Positions 57,296 through 64,000 of a stretch of DNA of 64,000 bases are shown piece by piece. A model generated the notes under the pieces. It had not been told where the DNA came from. It was given only the letters and a program-made list of their open reading frames with translations, and did no database searches. Source of the DNA: Martelella sp. NC20 (GTDB taxonomy: Bacteria > Pseudomonadota > Alphaproteobacteria > Rhizobiales > Rhizobiaceae). The stretch covers positions 2,096,001 through 2,160,000 of the forward strand of contig NZ_CP054861.1 of the NCBI RefSeq assembly GCF_013459645.1. Reading direction: 5' to 3'. Both the position numbers and the translations under genes were made by a program. How positions within the stretch are numbered: the stretch's first letter is position 1; each line of letters begins with the position of its first letter.

Positions 57296-58291
57296 TCAGT
57301 TGGAAAGCGCCGCGTCGGTGATTTCCAGCGTATAGGCGCCTTCCGGCTGCTTGGTGATGACCGGGTCGGAGCCGCCGCCGAGCAGGACGTCTACCGTGCG
57401 CTGGTAGTCGGCCGGATCGAGCGCGCCGTTGGAACCGGCCGTCAGCTTGGCGACCTCGCCCATCATCCGCTTCTGGTGCTTTTCGGTCTGGGCGCCGGTG
57501 TCGTCATAGTCGAGCACGATCTCGGCGGCTTCGTCCGGGTTTTCCTCGGCCCATTTCCAGCCCTTCATCGAGGCGCGGACGAACTTGATCATGTCGTCCT
57601 TGAATTTCGGATCCTTCAGGTTGTCTTCAAGAACATAGAGGCCGTCTTCTAGCGTCGCCACACCTTCGTCCTCGTATTTGAAGGTGTTGAGCTGGTCTTC
57701 CGAAATGCCGGCATCCACGACCTGCCAGTATTCATTGTAGGTCATGGTGGAGATGCAGGCCGCCTGCTTCTGCAGCAGCGGGTCGACGTTGAAGCCCTGC
57801 TTCAGCACCGTCACGCCGTCTGCGCCGCCATCGGTCGGAATGCCGAGATGGGCCATCCACGACAGGAACGGATATTCATTGCCGTAGAACCAGACGCCGA
57901 GCGTCTTGCCGGGAAAATCCTCCGGGCTCATGACGTTGTTTTCTTTCAGGCAGGTCAGCATCATGCCCGAGGATTTGTAGGGCTGGGCGATGTTGACGAG
58001 CGGCACGCCCTTTTCGCGGGTCGCAAGGGCGGACGGCATCCAGTCGACGATCACATCGGCGCCGCCGCCGGCCAGCACCTGTGCCGGCGCGATATCCGGG
58101 CCGCCCGGCTTGATCGTGACATCGAGGCCTTCTTCCTCGTAGAAGCCCTTTTCGAGGGCGACGTAGTAGCCCGCGAACTGGGCCTGCGTGACCCATTTGA
58201 GCTGCAGCGTGATTTCATCGGCGGAAAAGGCCTGGCCTGCCCCAAGCATCATGCCGCCCGCGGCAAGCGCCGCGATAAAAGTCGATTTCAT
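57296..58291 (-). CDS. ABC transporter substrate-binding protein, ThiY/NMT1-like
   Basis: 331 residues with a signal peptide (about 1-23, ending AFSADE). LQLKWVTQAQFAGYYVALEKGFYEEEGLDV is the standard opening, here in adjoining blocks, of THI5/ThiY-type pyrimidine-binding proteins. The operon also encodes a dihydropyrimidinase, so a pyrimidine, hydantoin or dihydropyrimidine ligand is inferred. It is the last gene, 30 bp after a permease, and ends at a strong terminator. Confidence 0.88.
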   Translation of the reverse strand: MKSTFIAALAAGGMMLGAGQAFSADEITLQLKWVTQAQFAGYYVALEKGFYEEEGLDVTIKPGGPDIAPAQVLAGGGADVIVDWMPSALATREKGVPLVNIAQPYKSSGMMLTCLKENNVMSPEDFPGKTLGVWFYGNEYPFLSWMAHLGIPTDGGADGVTVLKQGFNVDPLLQKQAACISTMTYNEYWQVVDAGISEDQLNTFKYEDEGVATLEDGLYVLEDNLKDPKFKDDMIKFVRASMKGWKWAEENPDEAAEIVLDYDDTGAQTEKHQKRMMGEVAKLTAGSNGALDPADYQRTVDVLLGGGSDPVITKQPEGAYTLEITDAALSN

Positions 58292-58321
58292 GGTTACGTT
58301 CCCCTATTTTGGCTTGCTGCA

Positions 58322-59188
58322 TCACGACCGCCCCGAACGGACGGAGGGATGCCAGAAGGTGACGGCGCGCTGAATGAGCGCCACCACCCCGTAGAACGCG
58401 GAGCCGGCAACCGCCGCCACCGCAATTTCGGCCCAGACCATGTCGATATTGGCCCGGCCCACTTCCGTGGAAATCCGGAAACCCATGCCGACGGTGGGTG
58501 TGCCGAAAAATTCTGCCACAATGGCCCCGATCAGCGCCAGCGTGGAATTGATCTTCAGTGCATTGAATATGAACGGCCATGCCGCCGGCAGGCGCAGCTT
58601 GATCAACGTCTGCGACCACGAGGCGGCATAGGTGCGCATCAGGTCGCGCTCCATGTCGCTTGCCGAGGACAGGCCCTGGATGGTGTTGACCAGCATCGGA
58701 AAGAAGGTCGCGACCACCACCACGGCGGCCTTGGACGGCCAGTCGAAGCCGAACCACATCACCATGATCGGCGCGATGCCGACGATCGGCAGCGCCGAGA
58801 CGAAATTGCCGAAGGGCAGCAATCCGCGTTTCAGGAACGGCGAGCGGTCGATCAGGATCGCCACGATGAAGCCCGAGCCGCAGCCGAGCGCATAGCCGAT
58901 CAGCACCGCCTTCATGAAGGTCTGGCGGAAATCGGCCCACAGGATCGGCACTGACGTGGTGAGCCTTGCCCAGACATCGGAGGGCGCCGGAAGCAGGATC
59001 GGCGGAATGTCGAAGGCGATCACCGCGCCTTCCCACAGCACCAGCAGCGATATTCCGAAAATCACCGGCACGGCGAACCATGCGATCCGCGACAGCGTGC
59101 GATTGGAAAAATTCTGCCGCACCAGCCATTCGTTGAAGGCCCAGCCGCAGATCCAGAAGGTCAGCGCAAACCAGACGAAACCGTTCAT
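58322..59188 (-). CDS. ABC transporter permease (second of two)
   Basis: 288 residues, six or seven helices, SsuC/ThiX type. The coupling loop reads MRTYAASWSQTLIKLRLPAAWP. It starts with an extra N-terminal helix (MNGFVWFALTFWICGWAF). The ATG at 59188 overlaps the first permease stop (ATGA), so the two probably form a heterodimer. The longer frame to 59455 is antiphase read-through. Confidence 0.88.
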   Translation of the reverse strand: MNGFVWFALTFWICGWAFNEWLVRQNFSNRTLSRIAWFAVPVIFGISLLVLWEGAVIAFDIPPILLPAPSDVWARLTTSVPILWADFRQTFMKAVLIGYALGCGSGFIVAILIDRSPFLKRGLLPFGNFVSALPIVGIAPIMVMWFGFDWPSKAAVVVVATFFPMLVNTIQGLSSASDMERDLMRTYAASWSQTLIKLRLPAAWPFIFNALKINSTLALIGAIVAEFFGTPTVGMGFRISTEVGRANIDMVWAEIAVAAVAGSAFYGVVALIQRAVTFWHPSVRSGRS

Positions 59189-60054
59189 GGCCTGACCCCC
59201 ATGCGCTTCAGCACCATGGCCTGCGCCACGCCGACGATCGCAACCAGGATCGAGGCAAGAATGGCCGCCATGAACAGCGCCGACCAGATCTGCACCGTCT
59301 GGCCGTAATAGGAGCCCGAAAGCAGCCGCGCGCCGAGCCCCGCCACAGCCCCCGTCGGCAGTTCGGCGATGATCGCGCCGACCAGCGAGATCGCGATCGC
59401 GATCTTCAGCGAGGTGAACAGATAGGGCATGGCCGAGGGCAGGCGCAGCTTCCACAACACCTGGCGGTCATTGGCATTGTATGTGCGCATCAGGTCGAGT
59501 TGCAGCTGGTCCGGCGAGCGCAGCCCCGAGACCATGCCGACGGCGACCGGGAAGAACGACAGATAGGTCGAAATCAGCGCTTTCGGCAGCAGCCCGGTAA
59601 TGCCGACCGCGTTCAGAACCACGATCAGCATCGGCGCGATCGCGATGATCGGTATGGTCTGGCTGGCGATGATCCACGGCATCATCGAGCGATCCATCGT
59701 GCGGTTGTGGACGATGGCGATGGCAAGCACGACGCCGAAACCCGAGCCGATGGCAAAGCCCAGCAGCGTCGACGACAGCGTGATCCACGCATGATAGACG
59801 AGGCTGCGTTTCGACGTGATCTTCTTGTCGATGGTCGTATTCCAGAGCTCGGCCGCCACCTGATGCGGCGACGGCAGCACCGGCCGCTCCAGCGTGTAGC
59901 TCTGCTTCACCACCTCCGCGAAGGATATTTCCTGACCCGCCCGCCGGGCCTGATCGGTAACAAACTGACGGTTCATGACCACCACGAACACGCACCAGAT
60001 CGCCAGAATGGCGAGGACCACGGTGGCAATGGGAAGGACGCGCTCACGCAGCAT
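59185..60054 (-). CDS. ABC transporter permease (first of two)
   Basis: 289 residues from the ATG at 60054 (MLRERVLP), which has AAGGGA 7 nt upstream. The frame runs on to 60111 without a Shine-Dalgarno. Its coupling loop, MRTYNANDRQVLWKLRLPSAMP, resembles that of its partner. A long periplasmic segment follows the first helix (RQFVTDQARRAGQEISFAEV). It is preceded by a mosaic repeat. Confidence 0.88.
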   Translation of the reverse strand: MLRERVLPIATVVLAILAIWCVFVVVMNRQFVTDQARRAGQEISFAEVVKQSYTLERPVLPSPHQVAAELWNTTIDKKITSKRSLVYHAWITLSSTLLGFAIGSGFGVVLAIAIVHNRTMDRSMMPWIIASQTIPIIAIAPMLIVVLNAVGITGLLPKALISTYLSFFPVAVGMVSGLRSPDQLQLDLMRTYNANDRQVLWKLRLPSAMPYLFTSLKIAIAISLVGAIIAELPTGAVAGLGARLLSGSYYGQTVQIWSALFMAAILASILVAIVGVAQAMVLKRMGVRP

Positions 60055-60393
60055 GGCGAGGTCCCTTCTGCCATTGCTGCGCGCAACAGCGCGGTTTGTC
60101 GTCGCCGGCATGGGCCAAACCCACCCGCCAATCTCCCCCCTTGAGGGGGAGATGTCGCGAAAGCGACAGAGAGGGGTGCAGCATATCCGTTTCGCTCTGA
60201 GTGCGTGGCTGGCGGTTCACCCCCCTCTGCCCCTGTCGGGGCATCTCCCCCTCAAGGGGGGAGATTGTAGGGAGACTATCGGCGCGCATCCCAACCGGGC
60301 GCCACACTCCGGCGTCATCTTCAGGCTTGTCCCGAGGACCCAAGCACGTTTCCGCACGCGAGATGTGGGTGGCTGAAACGTGAATTGGTCTCA
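60055..60393. other. Gap inside the pyrimidine operon holding a mosaic repeat
   Basis: 339 bp with no gene. It contains the RIME-like copy at 60130-60266 and a degraded half of the 24036-type element near 60321-60351 (TCATCTTCAGGCTTGTCCCGAGGA). Insertion here has pushed the first permease gene away from the ATPase side of the operon. Confidence 0.6.
60130..60266. repeat. RIME-like mosaic repeat, copy 4 (137 bp)
   Basis: Same orientation and arms as the copies at 15695 and 34186. It lies just upstream of the first permease gene, inside the hydA-importer operon. Confidence 0.85.
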
Positions 60394-60624
60394 CTAAATC
60401 AGCTCCCAAAATGTGGCGTGTTTTTTCAACTTTCCAGATCGTTGAAGGTCTTGACCAGCCCAGCGCATATCGTACTGCCAAGTATAGAAATATTTTCCAG
60501 AGCCTCTGAGTTCGGGCTCATGATTGTCCCAGATATGCTTGCATGTGTCGGCTATGTTTGCCCGACCTTCATGAGCTCTGAGCCCCTCAACGATCCATCT
60601 TTCGAGATCAGTCTTAATAGTCAT
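60394..60624 (-). CDS. Small hypothetical protein, putative winged-helix fold
   Basis: 76 residues: TDLERWIVEGLRAHEGRANI, then DTCKHIWDNHEPELRGSG, then FYTWQYDMRWAGQDLQRSGKL. The order of helix, helix and aromatic strand recalls the winged-helix N-terminal domain of Mrr-type enzymes, here standing alone. GAGAGGA precedes the ATG, 12 bp after the ATPase stop. The coding sequence is visibly richer in A/T than its neighbours, hinting at acquisition. The role is unknown. Confidence 0.75.
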   Translation of the reverse strand: MTIKTDLERWIVEGLRAHEGRANIADTCKHIWDNHEPELRGSGKYFYTWQYDMRWAGQDLQRSGKLKKHATFWELI

Positions 60625-60636
60625 CAGTCTATCCTC

Positions 60637-61428
60637 TCACTCATAACTATGCCCCGCCCTCAGCCCCTCGCGCACGCGGTGGGCGATCTTCAGGAATTCC
60701 GGGCTTTCGCGGATGTCGAGCGGGCGTTCCCTCGGCAGCGGGCTGTCGATCACGTCGGTGACGCGGCCGGGGCGGGGGCTCATCACCACGATCCTGGTCG
60801 ACAGGTAGACGGCTTCCGGGATCGAATGGGTGACGAAGCAGATGGTCTTGTCGGTCCGCGCCCAAAGCTTCAGAAGCTGTTCGTTGAGGTGATCGCGGAC
60901 GATCTCGTCGAGCGCGCCGAAGGGTTCGTCCATCAACAGCAGATCGGCGTCGAAGGCGAGCGCGCGGGCGATCGAGGCGCGCTGCTGCATGCCGCCGGAA
61001 AGCTGCCATGGGAATTTTTTCCCAAAGCCTGCAAGATCGACGAGGTCCAGCACCCTTTCGATCCGGCGCTGTTGATCGGCCCTGGTATAGCCCATGATTT
61101 CAAGCGGCAGGGCGATGTTCTTCTCGATGGTGCGCCACGGATAGAGGCCGGCGGCCTGAAACACATAGCCATAGGCGCGGTCGAGCCGGGCGTTTTCCGG
61201 CGTGGTGCCGTTGACGGTGATCTTTCCGGCGGTGCTCTTCTCCAGATCAGCGATCACCCGCAGGAACGTGGTCTTGCCGCAGCCGGACGGGCCGATGAAG
61301 GAGACGAAATCGCCCTTTTTCACCTCGAGATCGACGTCCTTCAGCGCGTGTACCGGGCCGTCATTGGTCTGAAAGGTGAGACAGAGGTCTTTGGCCGATA
61401 CGACGGAGAGCGGGTTTTCTTCGGTCAT
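60637..61428 (-). CDS. ABC transporter ATP-binding protein
   Basis: 263 residues. Walker A GPSGCGKTT, Q-loop VFQAAGLYPW, signature LSGGMQQRASIARAL and Walker B LLLMDEPFGALD are intact (SsuB/ThiZ type). It energises the two permeases further down the operon. The ATG at 61428 overlaps the NUDIX stop (ATGA). The 61584 start in the same frame is read-through of the NUDIX gene. Confidence 0.93.
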   Translation of the reverse strand: MTEENPLSVVSAKDLCLTFQTNDGPVHALKDVDLEVKKGDFVSFIGPSGCGKTTFLRVIADLEKSTAGKITVNGTTPENARLDRAYGYVFQAAGLYPWRTIEKNIALPLEIMGYTRADQQRRIERVLDLVDLAGFGKKFPWQLSGGMQQRASIARALAFDADLLLMDEPFGALDEIVRDHLNEQLLKLWARTDKTICFVTHSIPEAVYLSTRIVVMSPRPGRVTDVIDSPLPRERPLDIRESPEFLKIAHRVREGLRAGHSYE

Positions 61429-61847
61429 GCTGTGCTCCGGGCTTCGGCAAATCGTCTGGCGGCGATGGGGAAAAGATGTGTGCGGGTGAGCGGCGCGCGC
61501 TCGACGGCGACCGGGCCTTCTACCGGCAGCCATTTCAGCTCCTCGATTTCCGCCTGAGGCGCGACGGCGGGCGCGGCCAGCCACGAAAACGCTTCCGCCT
61601 CGACGATCATGTCCGGCTCGTTGGCGGCCTGTTCGCGGTAGCAGCCCTCATAGCGGAAGTCGTCCGGCCTGGCGTCGAGCGCCAGTTCCTCGCGCAATTC
61701 GCGCACCAGAGCGGCAATCGGCGTCTCGCCGGCGTCGATCTTGCCGCCCGGCTGCATGAAGGCGGTGGTGCCGCGTTTGCGCACGGTCAGCATTTCGCCG
61801 CGGTCGTTGATGATCAGGGCGACGGCGATGCGGATATCTGCGCTCAT
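61425..61847 (-). CDS. NUDIX-family hydrolase
   Basis: 140 residues. The NUDIX box runs 35-57: Gly35, Glu41, then REL-x-EE at 49-54, with Ala in place of the last Gly. It hydrolyses a nucleoside diphosphate linked to another group. The substrate is unknown, and MutT-like clean-up is possible. It overlaps the lysE stop and the ATPase start by ATGA on both sides, so it is firmly part of this operon. Confidence 0.9.
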   Translation of the reverse strand: MSADIRIAVALIINDRGEMLTVRKRGTTAFMQPGGKIDAGETPIAALVRELREELALDARPDDFRYEGCYREQAANEPDMIVEAEAFSWLAAPAVAPQAEIEELKWLPVEGPVAVERAPLTRTHLFPIAARRFAEARSTA

Positions 61848-62497
61848 GCCCGCCGCTCCCATGCAAGAATACCCGCCAGCGCGATCAGCACGCCGCCGGC
61901 AACGGCCTCGAGCCACAGCACCACGCGCTCGGTGATGACCTTTGCAAGCGCCGAAAAGGACAGCGCGTAGATCAGCAGCACCGGAAGCTCCAGCAGCACC
62001 GAAATGCTGCCGAACACCACCATCTGCAGCGCCACCGGCCCGTGCGGATCGATGAATTGCGGCAGGATGGCGACGAAGAAGGCGAGGTTCTTGGGGTTTG
62101 CCGCCTGAATGCTGATGCCCTTCCAGTAGAGCTTCAGCGGCGGGGCGGCGATCCGGGGTAAGGTCGCTGCCGCGAGCGGGACATCGGCCTTCTCGCCGCT
62201 CCGCCATGCCCGCCACAGCGGCAGGATCATGCCGATGCCGAGCCACGCCAGATAGGCCGCGCCGACGATCTTGAGGATGTAAAACAGCGTGGCGCTCGCC
62301 AGGATCAGCGAGGCGACGCCCGCCGCCGACAGCGCGAAATAGACGGCGTTGGTGGTGAGAATCCCGGCGGCAGCGCATTGCGAGCGCCAGAAGCCCTGCC
62401 GCATCGACAGGCCGACGACCAGCAGCACAGCCGGCCCTGGCGACAGGCATAGCAAAAATTCGGTCGCGGCAAACGCCGCCACATTCGACCAGTCCAT
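61844..62497 (-). CDS. LysE-family translocator (amino acid exporter)
   Basis: 217 residues with about six helices. It has the N-terminal LLCLSPGPAVLLVVGLSMRQG, then GAAYLAWLGIG, and NPKNLAFFVAILPQFID. LysE/RhtB proteins export amino acids or analogues. It lies 3 bp after hydA and overlaps the NUDIX gene. Beta-alanine or another breakdown product is a possible cargo, by inference only. Confidence 0.92.
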   Translation of the reverse strand: MDWSNVAAFAATEFLLCLSPGPAVLLVVGLSMRQGFWRSQCAAAGILTTNAVYFALSAAGVASLILASATLFYILKIVGAAYLAWLGIGMILPLWRAWRSGEKADVPLAAATLPRIAAPPLKLYWKGISIQAANPKNLAFFVAILPQFIDPHGPVALQMVVFGSISVLLELPVLLIYALSFSALAKVITERVVLWLEAVAGGVLIALAGILAWERRA

Positions 62498-62500
62498 GGC

Positions 62501-63955
62501 TCAGACCCCGGAACGCGGAATGCCGGAGCGCTCGACCTTGCGCGGCGCCACCAGTTCCTTCCAGGTGGAAAGCGCGGTGTTGACGGCGGTGAACGGCTCG
62601 CGGGAAACGAATTTGCCGTGGCCTTCCTCGGTCTTCACATTGCTCTCCTCGACCACGACCTTGCCGCGCGAAAGCGTAAAGCGCGGCAGGCCCTTCACAT
62701 GCTTGCCCTCGAACACGTTGTAGTCGATGGCCGATTGCTGGTTGCCTGCTGATATCGTCTTTTCGCGGGTCGGGTCCCAGACCACGATATCGGCATCCGC
62801 GCCCACCAGGATCGCGCCCTTCCTCGGGTAGATGTTGAGGATTTTTGCAATATTGGTCGAGGTGACGGCGACGAATTCGTTCATCGTCAGCCGGCCGGTG
62901 GCAACGCCATAGGTCCACAGCATCGGCAGCCGGTCCTCCAGCCCGCCGGTGCCGTTCGGGATCTTGGTGAAATCGCCGAGGCCGGTGCGCTTCTGCTCGG
63001 TGGTGAAGGCGCAGTGATCGGTGGCAACGCAGGAGAGCGAGCCCGCCTGCAGCCCGGCCCAGAGTGAGTCCTGGTTCTGCTTGTTGCGGAACGGCGGCGA
63101 CATCACCCGGCGGGCGGAATGGTCCCAGTCCTTGTCGAAATATTCGCTCTCATCCAGCGTCAGATGCTGGATCAGCGGTTCGCCATAGACCCGCATGCCC
63201 TTCTGCCGCGCGCGGCGGATGGCCTCATGGCTCTGCTCGCAGGAGGTGTGCACGACATAGAGCGGAACGCCCGCCATATCGGCGATCATGATCGCGCGGT
63301 TGGTGGCCTCGCCTTCCACTTCCGGGGGCCTTGAATAGGCGTGGCCTTCCGGGCCGTCATTGCCCGCAGCCAGCAGCTTCGCCTGCATGCTGGCCACCAC
63401 ATCGCCATTTTCGGCATGGACCAGCGGCAGCGCGCCAAGCTCGGCGCAGCGCTGGAACGAGGCATACATCTCGTCATCATTCACCATCAGCGCGCCCTTG
63501 TAGGCCATGAAATGCTTGAAGGTGTTGATGCCCTTTTCCCTGACGACGGTTTCCATCTCCTCGAACACCTGTTGGTCCCACCAGGTGATCGCCATGTGGA
63601 AGGAATAGTCGCAGTTCGCCCGCGTCGACTTGTTGTCCCAGCGTTGCAGGGCGTCCAGCAGCGACTGGCCGGGATCGGGCAGACAGAAATCGACCACCAT
63701 CGTGGTGCCGCCGACAAGGCCCGCGCGGGTGCCGCTTTCGAAATCATCGGAGGAATAGGTGCCCATGAACGGCATTTCGAGATGGACATGGGGATCGATC
63801 CCGCCCGGCATGACGTAGCAGCCGGAAGCATCCAGCGTCTCGTCGCCGGAAAGGTCCGGGCCGATCGCGGTGATGATCCCGTCCTCGATCTTCACATCGG
63901 CCTTGTAGGTGAGGTCCGCGGTCACGACCGTGCCGCCCCTGATGACTGTGCTCAT
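62501..63955 (-). CDS. hydA: Dihydropyrimidinase / D-hydantoinase
   Basis: 484 residues. It opens dihydrouracil, dihydrothymine or hydantoin rings (reductive pyrimidine breakdown). Zinc ligands are His56 and His58 (DPHVHLE), the carbamylated Lys153 (FMAYKG), LVHAENGD, VVHTSCEQ and the ATDHCAF aspartate. The ATG at 63955 follows AGGGA by 7 nt. A TTG/ATG five codons earlier is weaker. It is the first gene seen of the operon; further pyd genes may lie beyond the right edge. Confidence 0.95.
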   Translation of the reverse strand: MSTVIRGGTVVTADLTYKADVKIEDGIITAIGPDLSGDETLDASGCYVMPGGIDPHVHLEMPFMGTYSSDDFESGTRAGLVGGTTMVVDFCLPDPGQSLLDALQRWDNKSTRANCDYSFHMAITWWDQQVFEEMETVVREKGINTFKHFMAYKGALMVNDDEMYASFQRCAELGALPLVHAENGDVVASMQAKLLAAGNDGPEGHAYSRPPEVEGEATNRAIMIADMAGVPLYVVHTSCEQSHEAIRRARQKGMRVYGEPLIQHLTLDESEYFDKDWDHSARRVMSPPFRNKQNQDSLWAGLQAGSLSCVATDHCAFTTEQKRTGLGDFTKIPNGTGGLEDRLPMLWTYGVATGRLTMNEFVAVTSTNIAKILNIYPRKGAILVGADADIVVWDPTREKTISAGNQQSAIDYNVFEGKHVKGLPRFTLSRGKVVVEESNVKTEEGHGKFVSREPFTAVNTALSTWKELVAPRKVERSGIPRSGV

Positions 63956-64000
63956 AACTGTTCCCTTCATGCTTTCAACGGGCGGTTTTCCGCTTCTCGT

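Overview
This window comes from a high-GC alphaproteobacterium, most likely a member of the Hyphomicrobiales (Rhizobiales) close to Rhizobiaceae or Martelella. The grounds are the zwf-pgl-edd order, the urtABCDE plus ureDABCEFG locus with extra small genes between the urease subunits, a hut locus using the HutF/HutG route, S21 and a CspA paralogue side by side, and RIME-like mosaic repeats between genes. No species name can be given from sequence alone. No phage, IS element, CRISPR array, rRNA or tRNA was seen.

Layout. 1-4.0 kb: Entner-Doudoroff operon zwf-pgl-edd on the minus strand, with edd cut by the left edge. 4.1-6.9 kb: puuA-puuB-like putrescine catabolism pair. 7-11.2 kb: a BaiN/HI0933-type flavoprotein, a small convergent ORF, a LysR regulator and an AsmA-family protein. 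11.6-12.7 kb: cold-shock gene, rpsU and a small basic protein. 13-15.6 kb: an LLM flavin oxidoreductase and an AGCS amino-acid/Na+ symporter. 15.9-26.6 kb: histidine utilisation, with hutF diverging from hutI-hutH-hutG-hutU, then a NMT1-type ABC importer and the hutC repressor. 26.6-34 kb: dapB-gpmA, a TetR/SDR pair, glk and mepA. 32.3-38.2 kb: yejABEF peptide/microcin C-type importer. 38.4-51.5 kb: urea importer urtABCDE followed by urease ureD-A-B-C and ureE-F-G, with DUF1272, GFA-family and peroxiredoxin genes interleaved. 51.5-57 kb: a Crp/Fnr regulator and an RND efflux operon. 57.2-64 kb: a minus-strand operon reading dihydropyrimidinase (hydA), LysE exporter, NUDIX hydrolase, ABC ATPase, a 76-residue putative winged-helix protein, two permeases and a ThiY-like binding protein. 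It looks like a pyrimidine or hydantoin uptake and breakdown unit.

Most of the window is nitrogen scavenging: histidine, urea, putrescine, pyrimidine and peptide uptake feeding ammonia or glutamate, next to the glucose route glk-zwf-pgl-edd. The less ordinary content is non-coding. The cold-shock leader can form a 13-bp stem that buries its Shine-Dalgarno. A 20-bp direct repeat lies between csp and rpsU. There are operator-like palindromes at hut, lysR, tetR/SDR, urtA, the crp/fnr gene and the RND operon. Four near-equal copies of a 137-138 bp mosaic repeat lie in gene gaps, three of them inside apparent operons. No wholly new multi-gene system is evident. The best candidates for undescribed biology are the csp/rpsU leader region, the stand-alone winged-helix protein inside the pyrimidine operon, and the ureF start.
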